DNA of 64,000 bases from Luethyella okanaganae (GCF_042660285.1 NZ_JBHSTP010000001.1:992001-1056000), one strand, 5' to 3'. Positions 30,169 to 40,023 are shown, numbered from the stretch's first letter. Made by a program: numbers and translations. Notes: generated by a model not told the origin, from the sequence alone.

Positions 30169-31908
30169 GTGGCAAAGTCGACCTCGGTCAAGAAGGCCTG
30201 GCGTTCCCTCACCTGGCTAGGCGTCATCGTCGTAGCCCTGTTCGCGGTCAACACGGCTGGCGTGCTCTGGGGCGGTGGATCGTGGACGCCGAAGCTTGCG
30301 CTCGACCTTGAGGGCGGCACACAGATCATCCTCGCCCCGAAGCTCGAGAGTGGCCAGACGGTCTCGCAGGAGCAGCTCAATCAGGCGGTTTCGATCATCC
30401 GTCAGCGTGTCGATGCCTCCGGCGTCTCCGAGGCGGAGATCAATACCCAGGGCGGCCAGAACATCGTCGTCGCGATCCCCGGGCAACTCGACGACGAATC
30501 CCGCAACCGTATCGAGTCTTCGGCGAAGCTCGAGTTGCGTCCCGTGCTCGTCGCGGGCGCGCCGACGAACCAGACGGTCGGCGGGGAAGGCAGCACGTCG
30601 ACCCCGTCGCCGACGGTGGACCCGAGTCTGCCGAGCACACCATCGGTCAGCCCCACGAGCGGCAGCGACCTCAACTGGGTGACGCCTGCGTTGCAGGCGC
30701 AGTACGGGACCTTCAACTGCGCTTCGACGCAAGCCGCCACTGCGAATGCCGCACCGTCGGACAAGCCCCTCGTCACCTGTGATGTGACGGGGACCATCAA
30801 GTACCTCCTCGGTCCGGTCGAAGTGCGCGGTGAGAACATCACCAATGCGAGCAACGGTCAGGAGACCACGCAGTCCGGCGCGACGACCGGCCGCTGGGTC
30901 ATCAACCTCACTTTCGACGACCAGGGCACCAAGGACTTCGCGGCGGTGAGCACGCGACTCTACGGACTCAAGGCCCAGCCGCCGCTCGACCAGTTCGCGT
31001 TCGTCCTCGACGGCCAAGTCCTCTCCGCTCCGAAGATGAACGGCGTCATCACCGACGGAAAGCCGACGATCTCCGGACAGTTCACGCAGGAGTCGTCGAA
31101 GGCCCTGGCGGACCAGCTCAAGTTCGGCGCGTTGCCGATCAGCTTCACCGTGCAGAGCTCCGACACGATCTCGGCGACCCTCGGCTCCTCTCAGCTGCAG
31201 AGTGGTCTCATCGCGGGTCTCATCGGACTCATCCTCGTCGTGATCTACACCTTGTTCCAGTATCGGCTGCTCGGCCTCGTGACGATCGCCTCTCTCGTGG
31301 TCGCCGCCGTTCTGACCTACCTCGTCATCACGATCCTGTCATGGCGCGAGGGCTACCGTCTTTCGCTCGCAGGCGTCGCCGGCTTGATCGTCGCGATCGG
31401 ATTCACGGCGGACTCGTTCATCGTGTACTTCGAACGTGTCCGAGACGAACTGCGCGACGGGCGGGGGCTCCCCTCGGCCGTCGAAGCCGGCTGGAGGCGC
31501 GCGGTGCGCACGATCTACGCCTCGAAGGCCACGAACCTCCTCGCAGCCGTCGTGCTGTTCATCATCGCCGTCGGCAATGTGCGAGGCTTCGCCTTCACGC
31601 TCGGGATCACGACCGTCATCGACGTGCTCATCGTCATCCTGTTCACCCACCCGATGCTGCAACTGCTCGCCCAGACCACGTTCTTCGGCAGCGGACATCC
31701 GCTCTCAGGACTCGACCCGTCCGCGCTCGGCGCGGTGTACCGCGGACGCGCGGAGTTCCGTAAGCCGACCTCCGTTCCGGCGAGCAAAGCCGCGTCGAGT
31801 GCACGGGAGGCGGCGAAGCGTCAGACGATCGCCGAACGTAAGGCGGCAGAGCTCGCCGGGGTTACCTCGTCGGGCGACGATATCTCGAAGAACGGAGGGG
31901 AGTCCTGA
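30169..31908 (+). CDS. secD: Protein translocase subunit SecD
   Basis: This 579-residue RND-type membrane protein uses the proton-motive force to assist Sec export. It has a first helix at about 14-30, the D1 motif LALDLEGGTQI, a large extracytoplasmic domain, and five C-terminal helices including GVAGLIVAIGFTADSFIVYFERVRDE. The extracytoplasmic region contains a Ser/Thr/Pro-rich insertion of about 30 residues (near 140-170), common in actinobacteria. A cytoplasmic basic tail ends the protein. GTG start; the stop overlaps the secF start by one base (TGATG). Confidence 0.95.
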   Translation: MAKSTSVKKAWRSLTWLGVIVVALFAVNTAGVLWGGGSWTPKLALDLEGGTQIILAPKLESGQTVSQEQLNQAVSIIRQRVDASGVSEAEINTQGGQNIVVAIPGQLDDESRNRIESSAKLELRPVLVAGAPTNQTVGGEGSTSTPSPTVDPSLPSTPSVSPTSGSDLNWVTPALQAQYGTFNCASTQAATANAAPSDKPLVTCDVTGTIKYLLGPVEVRGENITNASNGQETTQSGATTGRWVINLTFDDQGTKDFAAVSTRLYGLKAQPPLDQFAFVLDGQVLSAPKMNGVITDGKPTISGQFTQESSKALADQLKFGALPISFTVQSSDTISATLGSSQLQSGLIAGLIGLILVVIYTLFQYRLLGLVTIASLVVAAVLTYLVITILSWREGYRLSLAGVAGLIVAIGFTADSFIVYFERVRDELRDGRGLPSAVEAGWRRAVRTIYASKATNLLAAVVLFIIAVGNVRGFAFTLGITTVIDVLIVILFTHPMLQLLAQTTFFGSGHPLSGLDPSALGAVYRGRAEFRKPTSVPASKAASSAREAAKRQTIAERKAAELAGVTSSGDDISKNGGES

Positions 31909-32927
31909 TGGCCAGCAGGCTGACCACTTTCGGCAACGACCTCTATACGGGAAAGCGTTCGTTCAACTTCGTCGGGAAGCGTCGCACCTGGTACACGATC
32001 ATCGGCGTACTCATCATCGCCGCGGTCCTGGTACCCGTGCTCAAGGGCGGCTTCAACTTCGGCATCGAGTTCCGCGGTGGATCGCAGTTTCAGATCACGA
32101 ATGTCACGAATGCCCAGCAGGGGCCTGCCGAGGCCGCCGTCGCGTCCGTCGCACCCGACGCGGTCGCCCGCGTGACCACTGTCGGCGACAGCGGGGTGCG
32201 GGTGCAGACCGACCAGCTCACGCAGGACGAGACCCGGGAGGTCGCCGCGGCGCTCGGCACCGCCTATCAGGTGCCCGACTCCGAGGTCGCGTCCTCGTTC
32301 ATCGGACCGGTGTGGGGTGCGGACGTCACCCGCCAGACGATCCAGGGCCTCGTCGTCTTCCTGCTGCTGGCCGCGATCGGCATGGCGCTGTACTTCCGTA
32401 CCTGGAAGATGTCGCTCGCCGCGATCATCGCGCTCATGGCCGACCTCGTCGTCACTTCGGGCGTCTATGCGGCCACCGGCTTCGAGATCACTCCAGCCGC
32501 GATCATCGGCATCCTGACGATCCTCGCATACTCGCTCTACGACACGGTCGTCGTCTTCGACAAGATCCGTGAGAATACGGCTGAGGACGGCTCCGAATCC
32601 AAGCGCACCTTCGCCGAGTCGGTGAATCTGGCCGTGAATCAGACGCTCGTGCGCTCGATCAATACCAGCGTCGTGGCAGCCCTTCCAGTCGCTGCGATCC
32701 TCTTCATCGGAGCGTTCGTACTCGGCGCGGACACTCTGCGCGACATCTCGCTTGCCCTGCTCATCGGCATCCTCGTCGGCACCTGGTCGACCGTGTTCCT
32801 CGCCGCCCCGCTCTATTCGCAGCTGCGTGAAGGCGAGGCTGTGATCGGCAAGCACGATAAGAAGGTGCTCTCCGCTCGTGCTCGTGCGACGGATATCGCC
32901 CGGTCCGCGGAGGAGATCACCGCGTGA
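31908..32927 (+). CDS. secF: Protein translocase subunit SecF
   Basis: This 339-residue partner of SecD has six helices, with the motif FNFGIEFRGGSQFQI after helix 1 and ILAYSLYDTVVVFDKIREN in the C-terminal half. The start is coupled to secD and the stop overlaps the rhodanese gene by 4 bases (GTGA). Confidence 0.95.
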   Translation: MASRLTTFGNDLYTGKRSFNFVGKRRTWYTIIGVLIIAAVLVPVLKGGFNFGIEFRGGSQFQITNVTNAQQGPAEAAVASVAPDAVARVTTVGDSGVRVQTDQLTQDETREVAAALGTAYQVPDSEVASSFIGPVWGADVTRQTIQGLVVFLLLAAIGMALYFRTWKMSLAAIIALMADLVVTSGVYAATGFEITPAAIIGILTILAYSLYDTVVVFDKIRENTAEDGSESKRTFAESVNLAVNQTLVRSINTSVVAALPVAAILFIGAFVLGADTLRDISLALLIGILVGTWSTVFLAAPLYSQLREGEAVIGKHDKKVLSARARATDIARSAEEITA

Positions 32928-33277
32928 GCCAGGCCCTGCCCGGTCGCTCGCCGTCGGAGAGCGAGATCTCCGTTGAGGAGGCGATCGGGCGGGTCGCGGC
33001 CGGCGACGGCTGGCTCCTCGATGTGCGGGAACCGCACGAGTGGCGTTCCGCCCACGCGCCGGACGCCCACCACATTCCCATGAGCGAGCTCCTGTCCCGC
33101 CAGGACGAGCTGCCGGACGATGAGACGATCTACGTCATCTGCCACGTCGGAGGGCGCTCGCGTTCCGTCACCGACGCCCTGCTAGCCGCGGGGTACCCCG
33201 CCGTCAACGTCGCGGGTGGGATGCTCGCCTGGCATGCGGCCGATGGACCGGTTCTCAGCCTCGACGAGGATAATTGA
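32924..33277 (+). CDS. Single-domain rhodanese-like protein
   Basis: This 117-residue rhodanese has LLDVREPHEW at 31-40 and an active-site loop ICHVGGRSRS with Cys73. Such proteins transfer sulfane sulfur or bind persulfides. The gene is translationally coupled to secF and precedes relA by 22 bases, so it belongs to the sec-relA transcription unit although no functional link is obvious. The extra N-terminal 15 residues are Ser/Glu-rich. Confidence 0.88.
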   Translation: MSQALPGRSPSESEISVEEAIGRVAAGDGWLLDVREPHEWRSAHAPDAHHIPMSELLSRQDELPDDETIYVICHVGGRSRSVTDALLAAGYPAVNVAGGMLAWHAADGPVLSLDEDN

Positions 33278-33299
33278 GTATCGAACGGGAGGTGGAGAG

Positions 33300-35552
33300 A
33301 TGACAGAGACCACGTCGTCCACCGCGTCCCTGCGGCGCCTCGTGCCGCGCATCTTCTCGAAAGCACAACCGGCCGGCGCCGTCGACACGCTCGTGCGCAC
33401 GGTGCGGATGCATCATCCGAGGGCCGACATCGCGGTCATCGAGCGTGCGTACTCCGTCGCGGAGCGGGCGCACGACGGCCAACTGCGTCGCAGCGGAGAA
33501 CCCTACATCACGCATCCGCTCGCCGTCGCCCAGATCCTCGCCGATCTCGGCATCGGATTCAAGACGGTCGCTGCCGCGCTCCTGCACGACACAGTGGAGG
33601 ACACCGACTACACCCTCGACCAGGTGCGTGCCGATTTCGGCGATGAGATCGCCATGCTCGTCGACGGCGTCACCAAGCTCGACAAGGTCAAGTACGGCGA
33701 CAGCACCCAGGCCGAGACCGTCCGCAAGATGATCGTGGCGATGTCCAAAGACATCCGCGTGCTCATCATCAAGCTCGCCGACCGCTTGCACAACGCCCGC
33801 ACCTGGGGCTTCGTGCCCGCGGAGTCCGCCGCCCGCAAGGCGACCGAGACCCTTGAGATCTACGCGCCGCTCGCGCATCGCCTCGGGATCCAGACGATCA
33901 AGTGGGAACTCGAAGACCTCTCGTTCGCCGTGCTCTACCCCAAGCTCTATGCCGAGATCGAGAGCCTGGTCAGGCAGCGCACTCCGCAACGCGAGGAGTT
34001 CGTGCAGCAGGTCATCGACGCGGTCAACGAAGACCTCAAGGCCGCGAAGATCCGGGGCAAGGTCGTCGGACGGCCAAAGCAGTACTATTCGATCTACCAG
34101 AAGATGGTGTTGCGCGGACGGGACTTCGACGAGATCTACGACCTCGTCGGCATCCGGGTGCTGGTCAACTCGGTGCGCGACTGCTATGCGGTCCTCGGCG
34201 CGATCCACGCGCGTTGGACGCCGCTACCGGGTCGCTTCAAAGACTACGTCGCGACACCCAAGTTCAACCTCTACCAGTCCTTGCACACGACCGTGCTCGG
34301 GCCGCACGGGCGCCCCGTCGAGCTGCAGATCCGCACCCAGGAGATGCACCAGCGCGCCGAGTTCGGTGTCGCGGCACACTGGAAGTACAAGGAGCAGGTC
34401 AACGGCGGAAAGACGTCGAGTTCGGTGGCCCAGAACGACACCGACATGGCCTGGCTCGCGCACATCTCCGACTGGCAGGCCGAGACGGCCGACCCCGGCG
34501 AGTTTCTCGACTCGCTCCGGTACGAGATCGGGGCGAAAGAGGTTTACGTCTTCACGCCCAAGGGCCGAGTCATCGGTCTTCCGTCAGGGGCCACACCGGT
34601 CGACTTCGCCTATGCCGTGCACACCGAGATCGGGCACCGCACCATGGGCGCAAAGGTCAACGGGCGGCTGGTGCCTCTGGAGAGCACGCTCAATAGCGGC
34701 GATGTCGTCGAGGTGTTCACCTCGAAGAACCCCGACTCCGGACCGAGCCAGGATTGGCTCAACTTCGTCAAGAGCCCTCGGGCCCGCAATAAGATCCGGC
34801 AGTGGTTCACCAAGGAGCGTCGCGACGAGGCGATCGAGCAGGGGCGGGACGCCATCGCGCGGGCCATGCGCAAGCAGAATCTTCCGCTGCAGAAGCTCAT
34901 GAACCAGGACTCCTTCGCCGAGGTCGCCGCACAGATGAAGTACGTCGACGTCTCGGCGCTCTACGCGGCCGTCGGGGAGGGCCATGTCTCGACCCAATCG
35001 GTTCTCGAGAAGGTCGTCGCCTCTGTGCAGACGGTCGAAGAGGGCGACGGACCCGAGATCGCGATCGCCTCGAAGGGGCGCACCTTGCAGTTGCGGGCGA
35101 GCGACTCCGGTGTGCTCGTGCGTGGGGCACCCGACATCCTCGTCAAGCTCGCGCGATGCTGCACTCCTGTGCCCGGCGACAAGATCGTCGGCTTCGTCAC
35201 CCGGGGCTCCGGCGTGTCCGTTCATCAGGCCGACTGCCACAACGTGCAGTCGCTGCTCAAGGAACCCGAGCGCATGATCGAGGTCGAATGGGCTCCGACG
35301 TCAAAGAGCTTGTTCCTGGTGCAGATCCAGATCGAAGCCCTCGACCGGGCCGGATTGCTCTCGGATGTCACCCGGGTGCTGTCGGAGCACCACGTCAACA
35401 TCCTCTCCGCCAATGTGTCGACATCAAACGAACGATTGGCGCTCAGCCGATTCGTGTTCGAGATGGGGGATACGCGGCATCTGGACCGCGTGCTCAACGC
35501 GGTGCGCCGTATCGACGCCGTCTACGACGTCTACCGCGTCAGCGACGGTTGA
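33300..35552 (+). CDS. relA: Bifunctional (p)ppGpp synthetase/hydrolase RelA/SpoT (Rel)
   Basis: This 750-residue long RSH protein makes and degrades (p)ppGpp in the stringent response. An HD hydrolase domain is intact (His72, His96-Asp97 in HDTVED, then IKLADRLHN). The synthetase domain follows (IYDLVGIRVLV, YQSLHTTVLGPHG), then TGS (VYVFTPKGRVIGLPSGATPVDFAY), a zinc-finger-like CCTPVPGD region and a C-terminal ACT domain. The ATG at 33300 has GGGAGG upstream. Its 3' end overlaps a convergent gene by 129 bases. Confidence 0.97.
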   Translation: MTETTSSTASLRRLVPRIFSKAQPAGAVDTLVRTVRMHHPRADIAVIERAYSVAERAHDGQLRRSGEPYITHPLAVAQILADLGIGFKTVAAALLHDTVEDTDYTLDQVRADFGDEIAMLVDGVTKLDKVKYGDSTQAETVRKMIVAMSKDIRVLIIKLADRLHNARTWGFVPAESAARKATETLEIYAPLAHRLGIQTIKWELEDLSFAVLYPKLYAEIESLVRQRTPQREEFVQQVIDAVNEDLKAAKIRGKVVGRPKQYYSIYQKMVLRGRDFDEIYDLVGIRVLVNSVRDCYAVLGAIHARWTPLPGRFKDYVATPKFNLYQSLHTTVLGPHGRPVELQIRTQEMHQRAEFGVAAHWKYKEQVNGGKTSSSVAQNDTDMAWLAHISDWQAETADPGEFLDSLRYEIGAKEVYVFTPKGRVIGLPSGATPVDFAYAVHTEIGHRTMGAKVNGRLVPLESTLNSGDVVEVFTSKNPDSGPSQDWLNFVKSPRARNKIRQWFTKERRDEAIEQGRDAIARAMRKQNLPLQKLMNQDSFAEVAAQMKYVDVSALYAAVGEGHVSTQSVLEKVVASVQTVEEGDGPEIAIASKGRTLQLRASDSGVLVRGAPDILVKLARCCTPVPGDKIVGFVTRGSGVSVHQADCHNVQSLLKEPERMIEVEWAPTSKSLFLVQIQIEALDRAGLLSDVTRVLSEHHVNILSANVSTSNERLALSRFVFEMGDTRHLDRVLNAVRRIDAVYDVYRVSDG

Positions 35553-36128
35553 GCGCTCCGCGGAGCGCCCATCGGCCAGGAGCGCAGTCGCCACCTCGAT
35601 CCTGGCGAGGGCGAGTGTCGCATGAGGGAGCTTGCCTCGCAAACGTACAGCGGCCTCGCAGGCCGCGGGAGGGAGCTTCGCGACGCGCAGGAGCCCTGCG
35701 ACGGCGGTGATCGCCCTCTGCTCGTCGAGCGTCGCATCCCGCGCGAGGTCGAGCACGGTGCGCAGCGGTGTCGTCACCGCCATTCCTGCGAGCGATGCGA
35801 TGTCGCCGGGGGCGACGACGAGTTCGCGCACGGAGAACCGTGGCGAGAACGGAACCCGCACCCGAAACGTCGTGTCGATCGCGAGACGATGCCGAGTAGG
35901 CGCGGATGCCGCAGCGCCGTGCACCCAGGCCGCGCTCAGATGCTCGACGAAGGTACCGTGCGGGGCGATGAGCCCGATCGCCCGAGCCCGGGCCTCGGAG
36001 GAGTCGGGCACGTCGACGGGGCAGAAGCCGTCGCCGAGGCGATAGACCTCGCCGTCGAGCCGCGAGGCACACAGCTCGGCGATCGCGAGATCCCGGGCGT
36101 CGAGAACGAAGGGGAGTCGTTGCGGCAT
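35424..36128 (-). CDS. AbiEi-like antitoxin-domain family protein
   Basis: This 234-residue basic protein contains a VYRLGDGFCPVD segment, then APHGTFVEHLSAAWVHGA and GMAVTTPLRTVLDLAR. These are typical of actinobacterial proteins annotated as type IV toxin-antitoxin AbiEi-like antitoxins, usually without a cognate AbiEii gene, as here. I chose the ATG at 36128 (MPQRLPF). The last 43 codons run antisense to the end of relA and do not look family-like, so an ancestral stop may have been lost. Its function is unknown; orphan members may be DNA-binding. Confidence 0.65.
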   Translation of the reverse strand: MPQRLPFVLDARDLAIAELCASRLDGEVYRLGDGFCPVDVPDSSEARARAIGLIAPHGTFVEHLSAAWVHGAAASAPTRHRLAIDTTFRVRVPFSPRFSVRELVVAPGDIASLAGMAVTTPLRTVLDLARDATLDEQRAITAVAGLLRVAKLPPAACEAAVRLRGKLPHATLALARIEVATALLADGRSAERSTVADAVDVVDGVDTAHRVEHAVQMPRIPHLEHESAERQSFV

Positions 36129-36227
36129 CCGGCAATGATGCCGCCGCGCACGGTGCCGTCGCCGCTTCACCACCCGGACTGTGTGCAAACGCCGACGGCC
36201 TACGCCTGTGGAGAGCGACCGGACCGA

Positions 36228-37490
36228 CTACTGTCCGATCGCCTTGAGCCAGGCCTTCCGGGCTTCGAGGGCCTCGGAGGCGGCAGCGATGGCAGCCTGG
36301 TCGCCGACGGTCCGCGCATCGGCGAGTTCCTTCTCGAGCTTGGAGATAGCGTCCTCGAGCTGGCCGGCGAGTCCCTCTGCGCGTGCCTTGGTCTCCGGAT
36401 TGTTACGCTTCCAGTGCTCGTCGTCGAGTTGGCGCACGTGACTTTCGACCTTGCGCAGACGCTCCTCGACGGCCTTGACCTGGTCGCGCGGAATCTTGCC
36501 CGCCTCGTCCCAGCGACGCTGGATCGAGGTCAGGGTCGCACGGGCCTTTGTCCTGTCATTCTCGCCGAGGATCGTCTCGGCCTCGGACAGCAGCGCGAGC
36601 TTGACGGCGAGATTGGCCGAATATTCCTCGTTCTCCTTCGCGTCGATCTCCGACTTGGCGGCATAGAGCACGTCGCCGGCGGCTTTGAACCGCGCCCAGA
36701 GCGCGTCGTCCTGCTTCTTGCCCGCACGGCCGGCGAGCTTCCACTCGTCGAGTAGGGTGCGATAGCTCGGCACACCGTCCGCGCCACGCGAAGCGAGGGC
36801 CTCGGCCTGGTCGATCAGGCGTTGCTTGCGCGTACGGACGTCCTTGTGGGCGGTGTCGAGCTCGGCGAAGAAGACCTTGCGGTGCTGCTCGATCGTCGTG
36901 CGGGCTGCCCTGAAACGTTTCCACAGCTCGTTGGCCTCGCCTTTGGGCAGGCGCGGACCGTCGTGCTGGTGCGCCTGCCAGCGGACGAAGAGTTCGTCGA
37001 GCGTCGCGGTCGCCTGCTTCCACTGGGTCTTGGCTGGATCGCCCGAGGCGAGCTTCTCGGCCTCCTCGACGATCGCGACGCGTTCAGCGATGGCCGCGTC
37101 GACGAGGGCTCTCGCTTCGGCGCTCTGCTGCTCGGTGAGCTCGGTCACGGTTCCGCCGAGCGCCTCGAGCCGTGTCTTCAACGCGGCGAGGTCGCCGACG
37201 GCGTTCGCGGTCTCGAGAGTGGCACTGAGACTCGCGACGGCCTTGGAGATGTCCGCAGCCGGGGCACCGCTCTTGGCGCGCTGCTCGAGGAGCGTCACCT
37301 GGCCGGCGAGTTCGGTGAACTTGCGCTCGAAGTAGGCGAGCGCCTCTTCGGCGGTCCCGTCGGGATACTGGCCGACCGCGCGTTCGCCGGATGCCTCGCG
37401 CACGAACACGGTGCCCGTCTCGTCGACGCGACCCCACGATTGCTGTTCTGCTGGAGCCAAGAGCCTCACCTTGCTGTATCCATCGGCCAC
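36228..37490 (-). CDS. DUF349 domain protein
   Basis: This protein of about 420 residues is largely helical, with repeated DUF349 units (each about 70 residues with W-x6-7-A or F-type aromatic anchors, such as LWKRFRAARTTIEQHRKVFF and LWARFKAAGDVLYAAKSE) and coiled-coil prone flanks. The N-terminal part WGRVDETGTVFVRE is characteristic of the actinobacterial form. The start is uncertain; a GTG at 37490 (or 37472) is likely. The function is unproven. It is divergent from rarA, with the peptidyl-prolyl isomerase gene upstream on the same strand. Confidence 0.85.
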   Translation of the reverse strand: MADGYSKVRLLAPAEQQSWGRVDETGTVFVREASGERAVGQYPDGTAEEALAYFERKFTELAGQVTLLEQRAKSGAPAADISKAVASLSATLETANAVGDLAALKTRLEALGGTVTELTEQQSAEARALVDAAIAERVAIVEEAEKLASGDPAKTQWKQATATLDELFVRWQAHQHDGPRLPKGEANELWKRFRAARTTIEQHRKVFFAELDTAHKDVRTRKQRLIDQAEALASRGADGVPSYRTLLDEWKLAGRAGKKQDDALWARFKAAGDVLYAAKSEIDAKENEEYSANLAVKLALLSEAETILGENDRTKARATLTSIQRRWDEAGKIPRDQVKAVEERLRKVESHVRQLDDEHWKRNNPETKARAEGLAGQLEDAISKLEKELADARTVGDQAAIAAASEALEARKAWLKAIGQ

Positions 37491-37573
37491 CGGTCGGTGG
37501 CCACACCGGCATAAGCCTATTCCACCCTCTGCGGGGAGCCTGCGCTTGCTATCCAACCGTTACGCTCCACCCG

Positions 37574-38362
37574 TTACTGCAGAGTGAAGCCTGTGATCGT
37601 CACCGGCACGGCGGGTTTGCCGTCGCGCGCGCCTTCCTGCACACCGGCATCGGTGATCTGCGTTTTGAGCTGGTCGAGACCACTCGTGACCTTGCCGAGG
37701 ATCGTGTAGCCGCCGGCCGCGTCGGATGGGATCGTCGTGTCGTCGTAGACGACGAAGAACTGGCTGCCCATGCTGTAGGCGCTGCCGCCCTGTCGAGCCA
37801 TGGCGATCGTTCCCGCAGGGTAGAGATTGTCCGCCGGTGCGTTCTCGATCGGTCCGTAGCTGTAGCCCGGGCCGCCCGTGCCATCGCCGACCGGGTCGCC
37901 GCACTGCAGCACGAAGAAGCCGCCGTTGGTGAGCCGGTGGCAGCTGACGCCGTTGTAGAAACCGTTCTGGGCGAGGCTGATCGTCGACGAGACGCCTTGC
38001 GGTGCCGCGGCACCGTCGAGTTCGATGCCGAGCGGCACATCGTTGAGGGTGAGTGTTCCCGTCCAGCTGCGGTTCGCGGCGAGATCGCTCGACGGCACGT
38101 CGCCGGTGTTCTGACCACCGGCGCCGGGGGTCGGGGTCGGCGTCGCGGTGTCCGTGGGGACGGCTTCGGGCGTGCCAGGGCCGCCGTTGAAGAAGAACAA
38201 CTGCGCGCCTGTCGCGAGCACAAGCACGGCAGCGAGCGCGACGCTCGCGATCACGTTGTCGCGGATGCGCCGCCTCGTGCGGTGCTGATGCACGGACTGC
38301 CGGGCCTGGTAGGCGCGCAGACGCGCACGCGCCTCACGGTCCTGCTTGTTGTTCGATGCCAC
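37574..38362 (-). CDS. Membrane-anchored cyclophilin-type peptidyl-prolyl isomerase
   Basis: This 262-residue protein has a basic cytoplasmic N-terminus, one transmembrane helix (about 40-60, NVIASVALAAVLVLATG), a Thr/Pro linker and an extracytoplasmic cyclophilin domain (GFYNGVSCHRLTNGGFFVLQCGDP through TIAMARQG to SQFFVVYDD). It likely helps fold secreted proteins. The GTG at 38362 is supported by AGGGAG upstream. It is divergent from rarA with a spacing of 126 bases. Confidence 0.92.
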   Translation of the reverse strand: MASNNKQDREARARLRAYQARQSVHQHRTRRRIRDNVIASVALAAVLVLATGAQLFFFNGGPGTPEAVPTDTATPTPTPGAGGQNTGDVPSSDLAANRSWTGTLTLNDVPLGIELDGAAAPQGVSSTISLAQNGFYNGVSCHRLTNGGFFVLQCGDPVGDGTGGPGYSYGPIENAPADNLYPAGTIAMARQGGSAYSMGSQFFVVYDDTTIPSDAAGGYTILGKVTSGLDQLKTQITDAGVQEGARDGKPAVPVTITGFTLQ

Positions 38363-38488
38363 GCTTCTCCCTGGGGTCGGATCACGTTGAACTCTACGCA
38401 ACCATCCGTTGGGCGGACAAATGCGTCTTCGAGGGCACCCGATCGACGTGGATGCGAGCCTGTCGGCTGCGGCAACTACGCTGAAGGC

Positions 38489-39817
38489 ATGGTGGATCCG
38501 GGGCCTGGACTGCGTGGTGGTGCCACGCCGCTCGCCGTGCGCATGCGGCCGAAGAGCCTCGACGAGGTTGCGGGTCAGAGGCACCTGCTCACCCCTGGCT
38601 CTCCGCTCGTCGCACTCGCGAGTGACAAGACGGGGGAGCGCGGCTCCGTCTCGGTGATCCTGTGGGGTCCTCCCGGCACGGGCAAGACCACTCTCGCGCA
38701 GGCGATCGCTCACAGCTCAGGGCGACGATTCGTCGAATTGTCGGCTGTGTCGGCCGGTGTGCGCGATGTGCGCCAGGTGATGGAAGAGGCCATGTCTACC
38801 CGCGACCTCTATGGGGTGTCGACGGTGCTGTTCCTCGACGAGATCCACCGTTTCTCGAAAGCGCAGCAGGATGCTCTGCTACCCGGTGTCGAGAACGGAT
38901 GGGTGATCCTCGTCGCTGCGACGACCGAGAACCCCTCGTTCTCGGTGATCTCGCCACTGCTCTCGCGTTCGCTCCTGCTCACGCTCGAGCAGCTCAGCGA
39001 CGACGATCTCGGCACCGTTGTCGATCGTGCGGTGGTCGACCCGCGTGGCCTGGCCGGAAGATTCGTGCTCGATCCCGAAGCGCGTGCCGCGATCATCAGG
39101 CTCGCCTCCGGCGATGCGAGGCGTGCGCTCACCGCTCTCGAGGCGGCATCCGTCTCGGCGGGAACGCTCCCCACTGTCGAGCCCGTCATCACCGCAGAAC
39201 TCGTCGCTCTTGCCGTCGATCGGGCCTTGCTGCGTTACGACCGCAACGGCGACGAGCACTACGACGTCATCAGCGCGTTCATCAAGTCGGTGCGAGGCTC
39301 AGACGTCGACGCCTCGCTGCACTACCTCGCCCGCATGATCGAGGCGGGCGAGGACCCGCGTTTCATCGCACGCCGCATCATCGTGCTCGCCTCGGAGGAC
39401 ATCGGCATGGCTGATCCGCAGTCGCTCGTGGTCGCCGTCGCTGCAGCGGACGCCGTGCAGTTCATTGGCATGCCGGAAGGGCGCATCCCGCTCGCGCAGG
39501 CGGTCGTGCATCTCGCGACGGCACCCAAGTCCAACGCTTCCTATCTGGCGATCGACAAGGCGATCGCCGACGTACGATCTGGCAAGATCGGCCGGGTGCC
39601 AAAACACCTGCGCGACGGCCACTATCCTGGGGCGAAGCGGCTCGGTCACGGCAAGGGTTATCAGTACCCGCACGACGACGAACTCGGGGTCCTGCGGCAG
39701 CAATACCCGCCCAACGAGTTGCGGGATGCCCGTTATTACGAGCCGACGGAGCACGGCAACGAGCGCGAGGTGACCGCAAGGCTGGCCAAGCTGCGCCGCA
39801 TCGTGCGTGGCGAGTGA
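38489..39817 (+). CDS. rarA: Replication-associated recombination protein A (RarA/MgsA AAA ATPase)
   Basis: This 442-residue AAA+ ATPase is related to clamp-loader subunits and acts at stalled forks. Walker A is GPPGTGKTT at 60-68, Walker B VLFLDEIHRF, sensor 1 ATTENPSF. The C-terminal tetramerisation domain contains SEDIGMADPQSL and the terminal RRIVRGE helix. The ATG at 38489 directly precedes the conserved PLAVRMRPKSLDEVAGQ. Confidence 0.95.
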   Translation: MVDPGPGLRGGATPLAVRMRPKSLDEVAGQRHLLTPGSPLVALASDKTGERGSVSVILWGPPGTGKTTLAQAIAHSSGRRFVELSAVSAGVRDVRQVMEEAMSTRDLYGVSTVLFLDEIHRFSKAQQDALLPGVENGWVILVAATTENPSFSVISPLLSRSLLLTLEQLSDDDLGTVVDRAVVDPRGLAGRFVLDPEARAAIIRLASGDARRALTALEAASVSAGTLPTVEPVITAELVALAVDRALLRYDRNGDEHYDVISAFIKSVRGSDVDASLHYLARMIEAGEDPRFIARRIIVLASEDIGMADPQSLVVAVAAADAVQFIGMPEGRIPLAQAVVHLATAPKSNASYLAIDKAIADVRSGKIGRVPKHLRDGHYPGAKRLGHGKGYQYPHDDELGVLRQQYPPNELRDARYYEPTEHGNEREVTARLAKLRRIVRGE

Positions 39818-40023
39818 CGTGCCGCCCACCTCCGAGCGGTTGCGAGGCTGTGCTAAGCTTTCAGCGGCCTAAAGCCTGATTTTTGCGTGCGGCTGCGCGG
39901 ATCTCCGGCACAAGGGGCAGACCTGTAGCCGGTCGATCCCCGTGGCGAGCCCCTCTTACTTTCCCGGCGTGCATTCGTGCGTGCCGGTCATGCATCGTTT
40001 GAGTTCCATTTCGAAAGGAAACC
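39818..40023 (+). other. Leader region of rpsD
   Basis: The 206 bases between rarA and rpsD contain no gene. A TGTGCTAAGCTTTC stretch near 39850 is a possible -10 region without a clear -35. The leader of about 160 bases could hold a regulatory RNA structure for ribosomal protein S4, but I cannot define one by eye. GAAAGGAAACC at the end is the Shine-Dalgarno. Confidence 0.4.
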
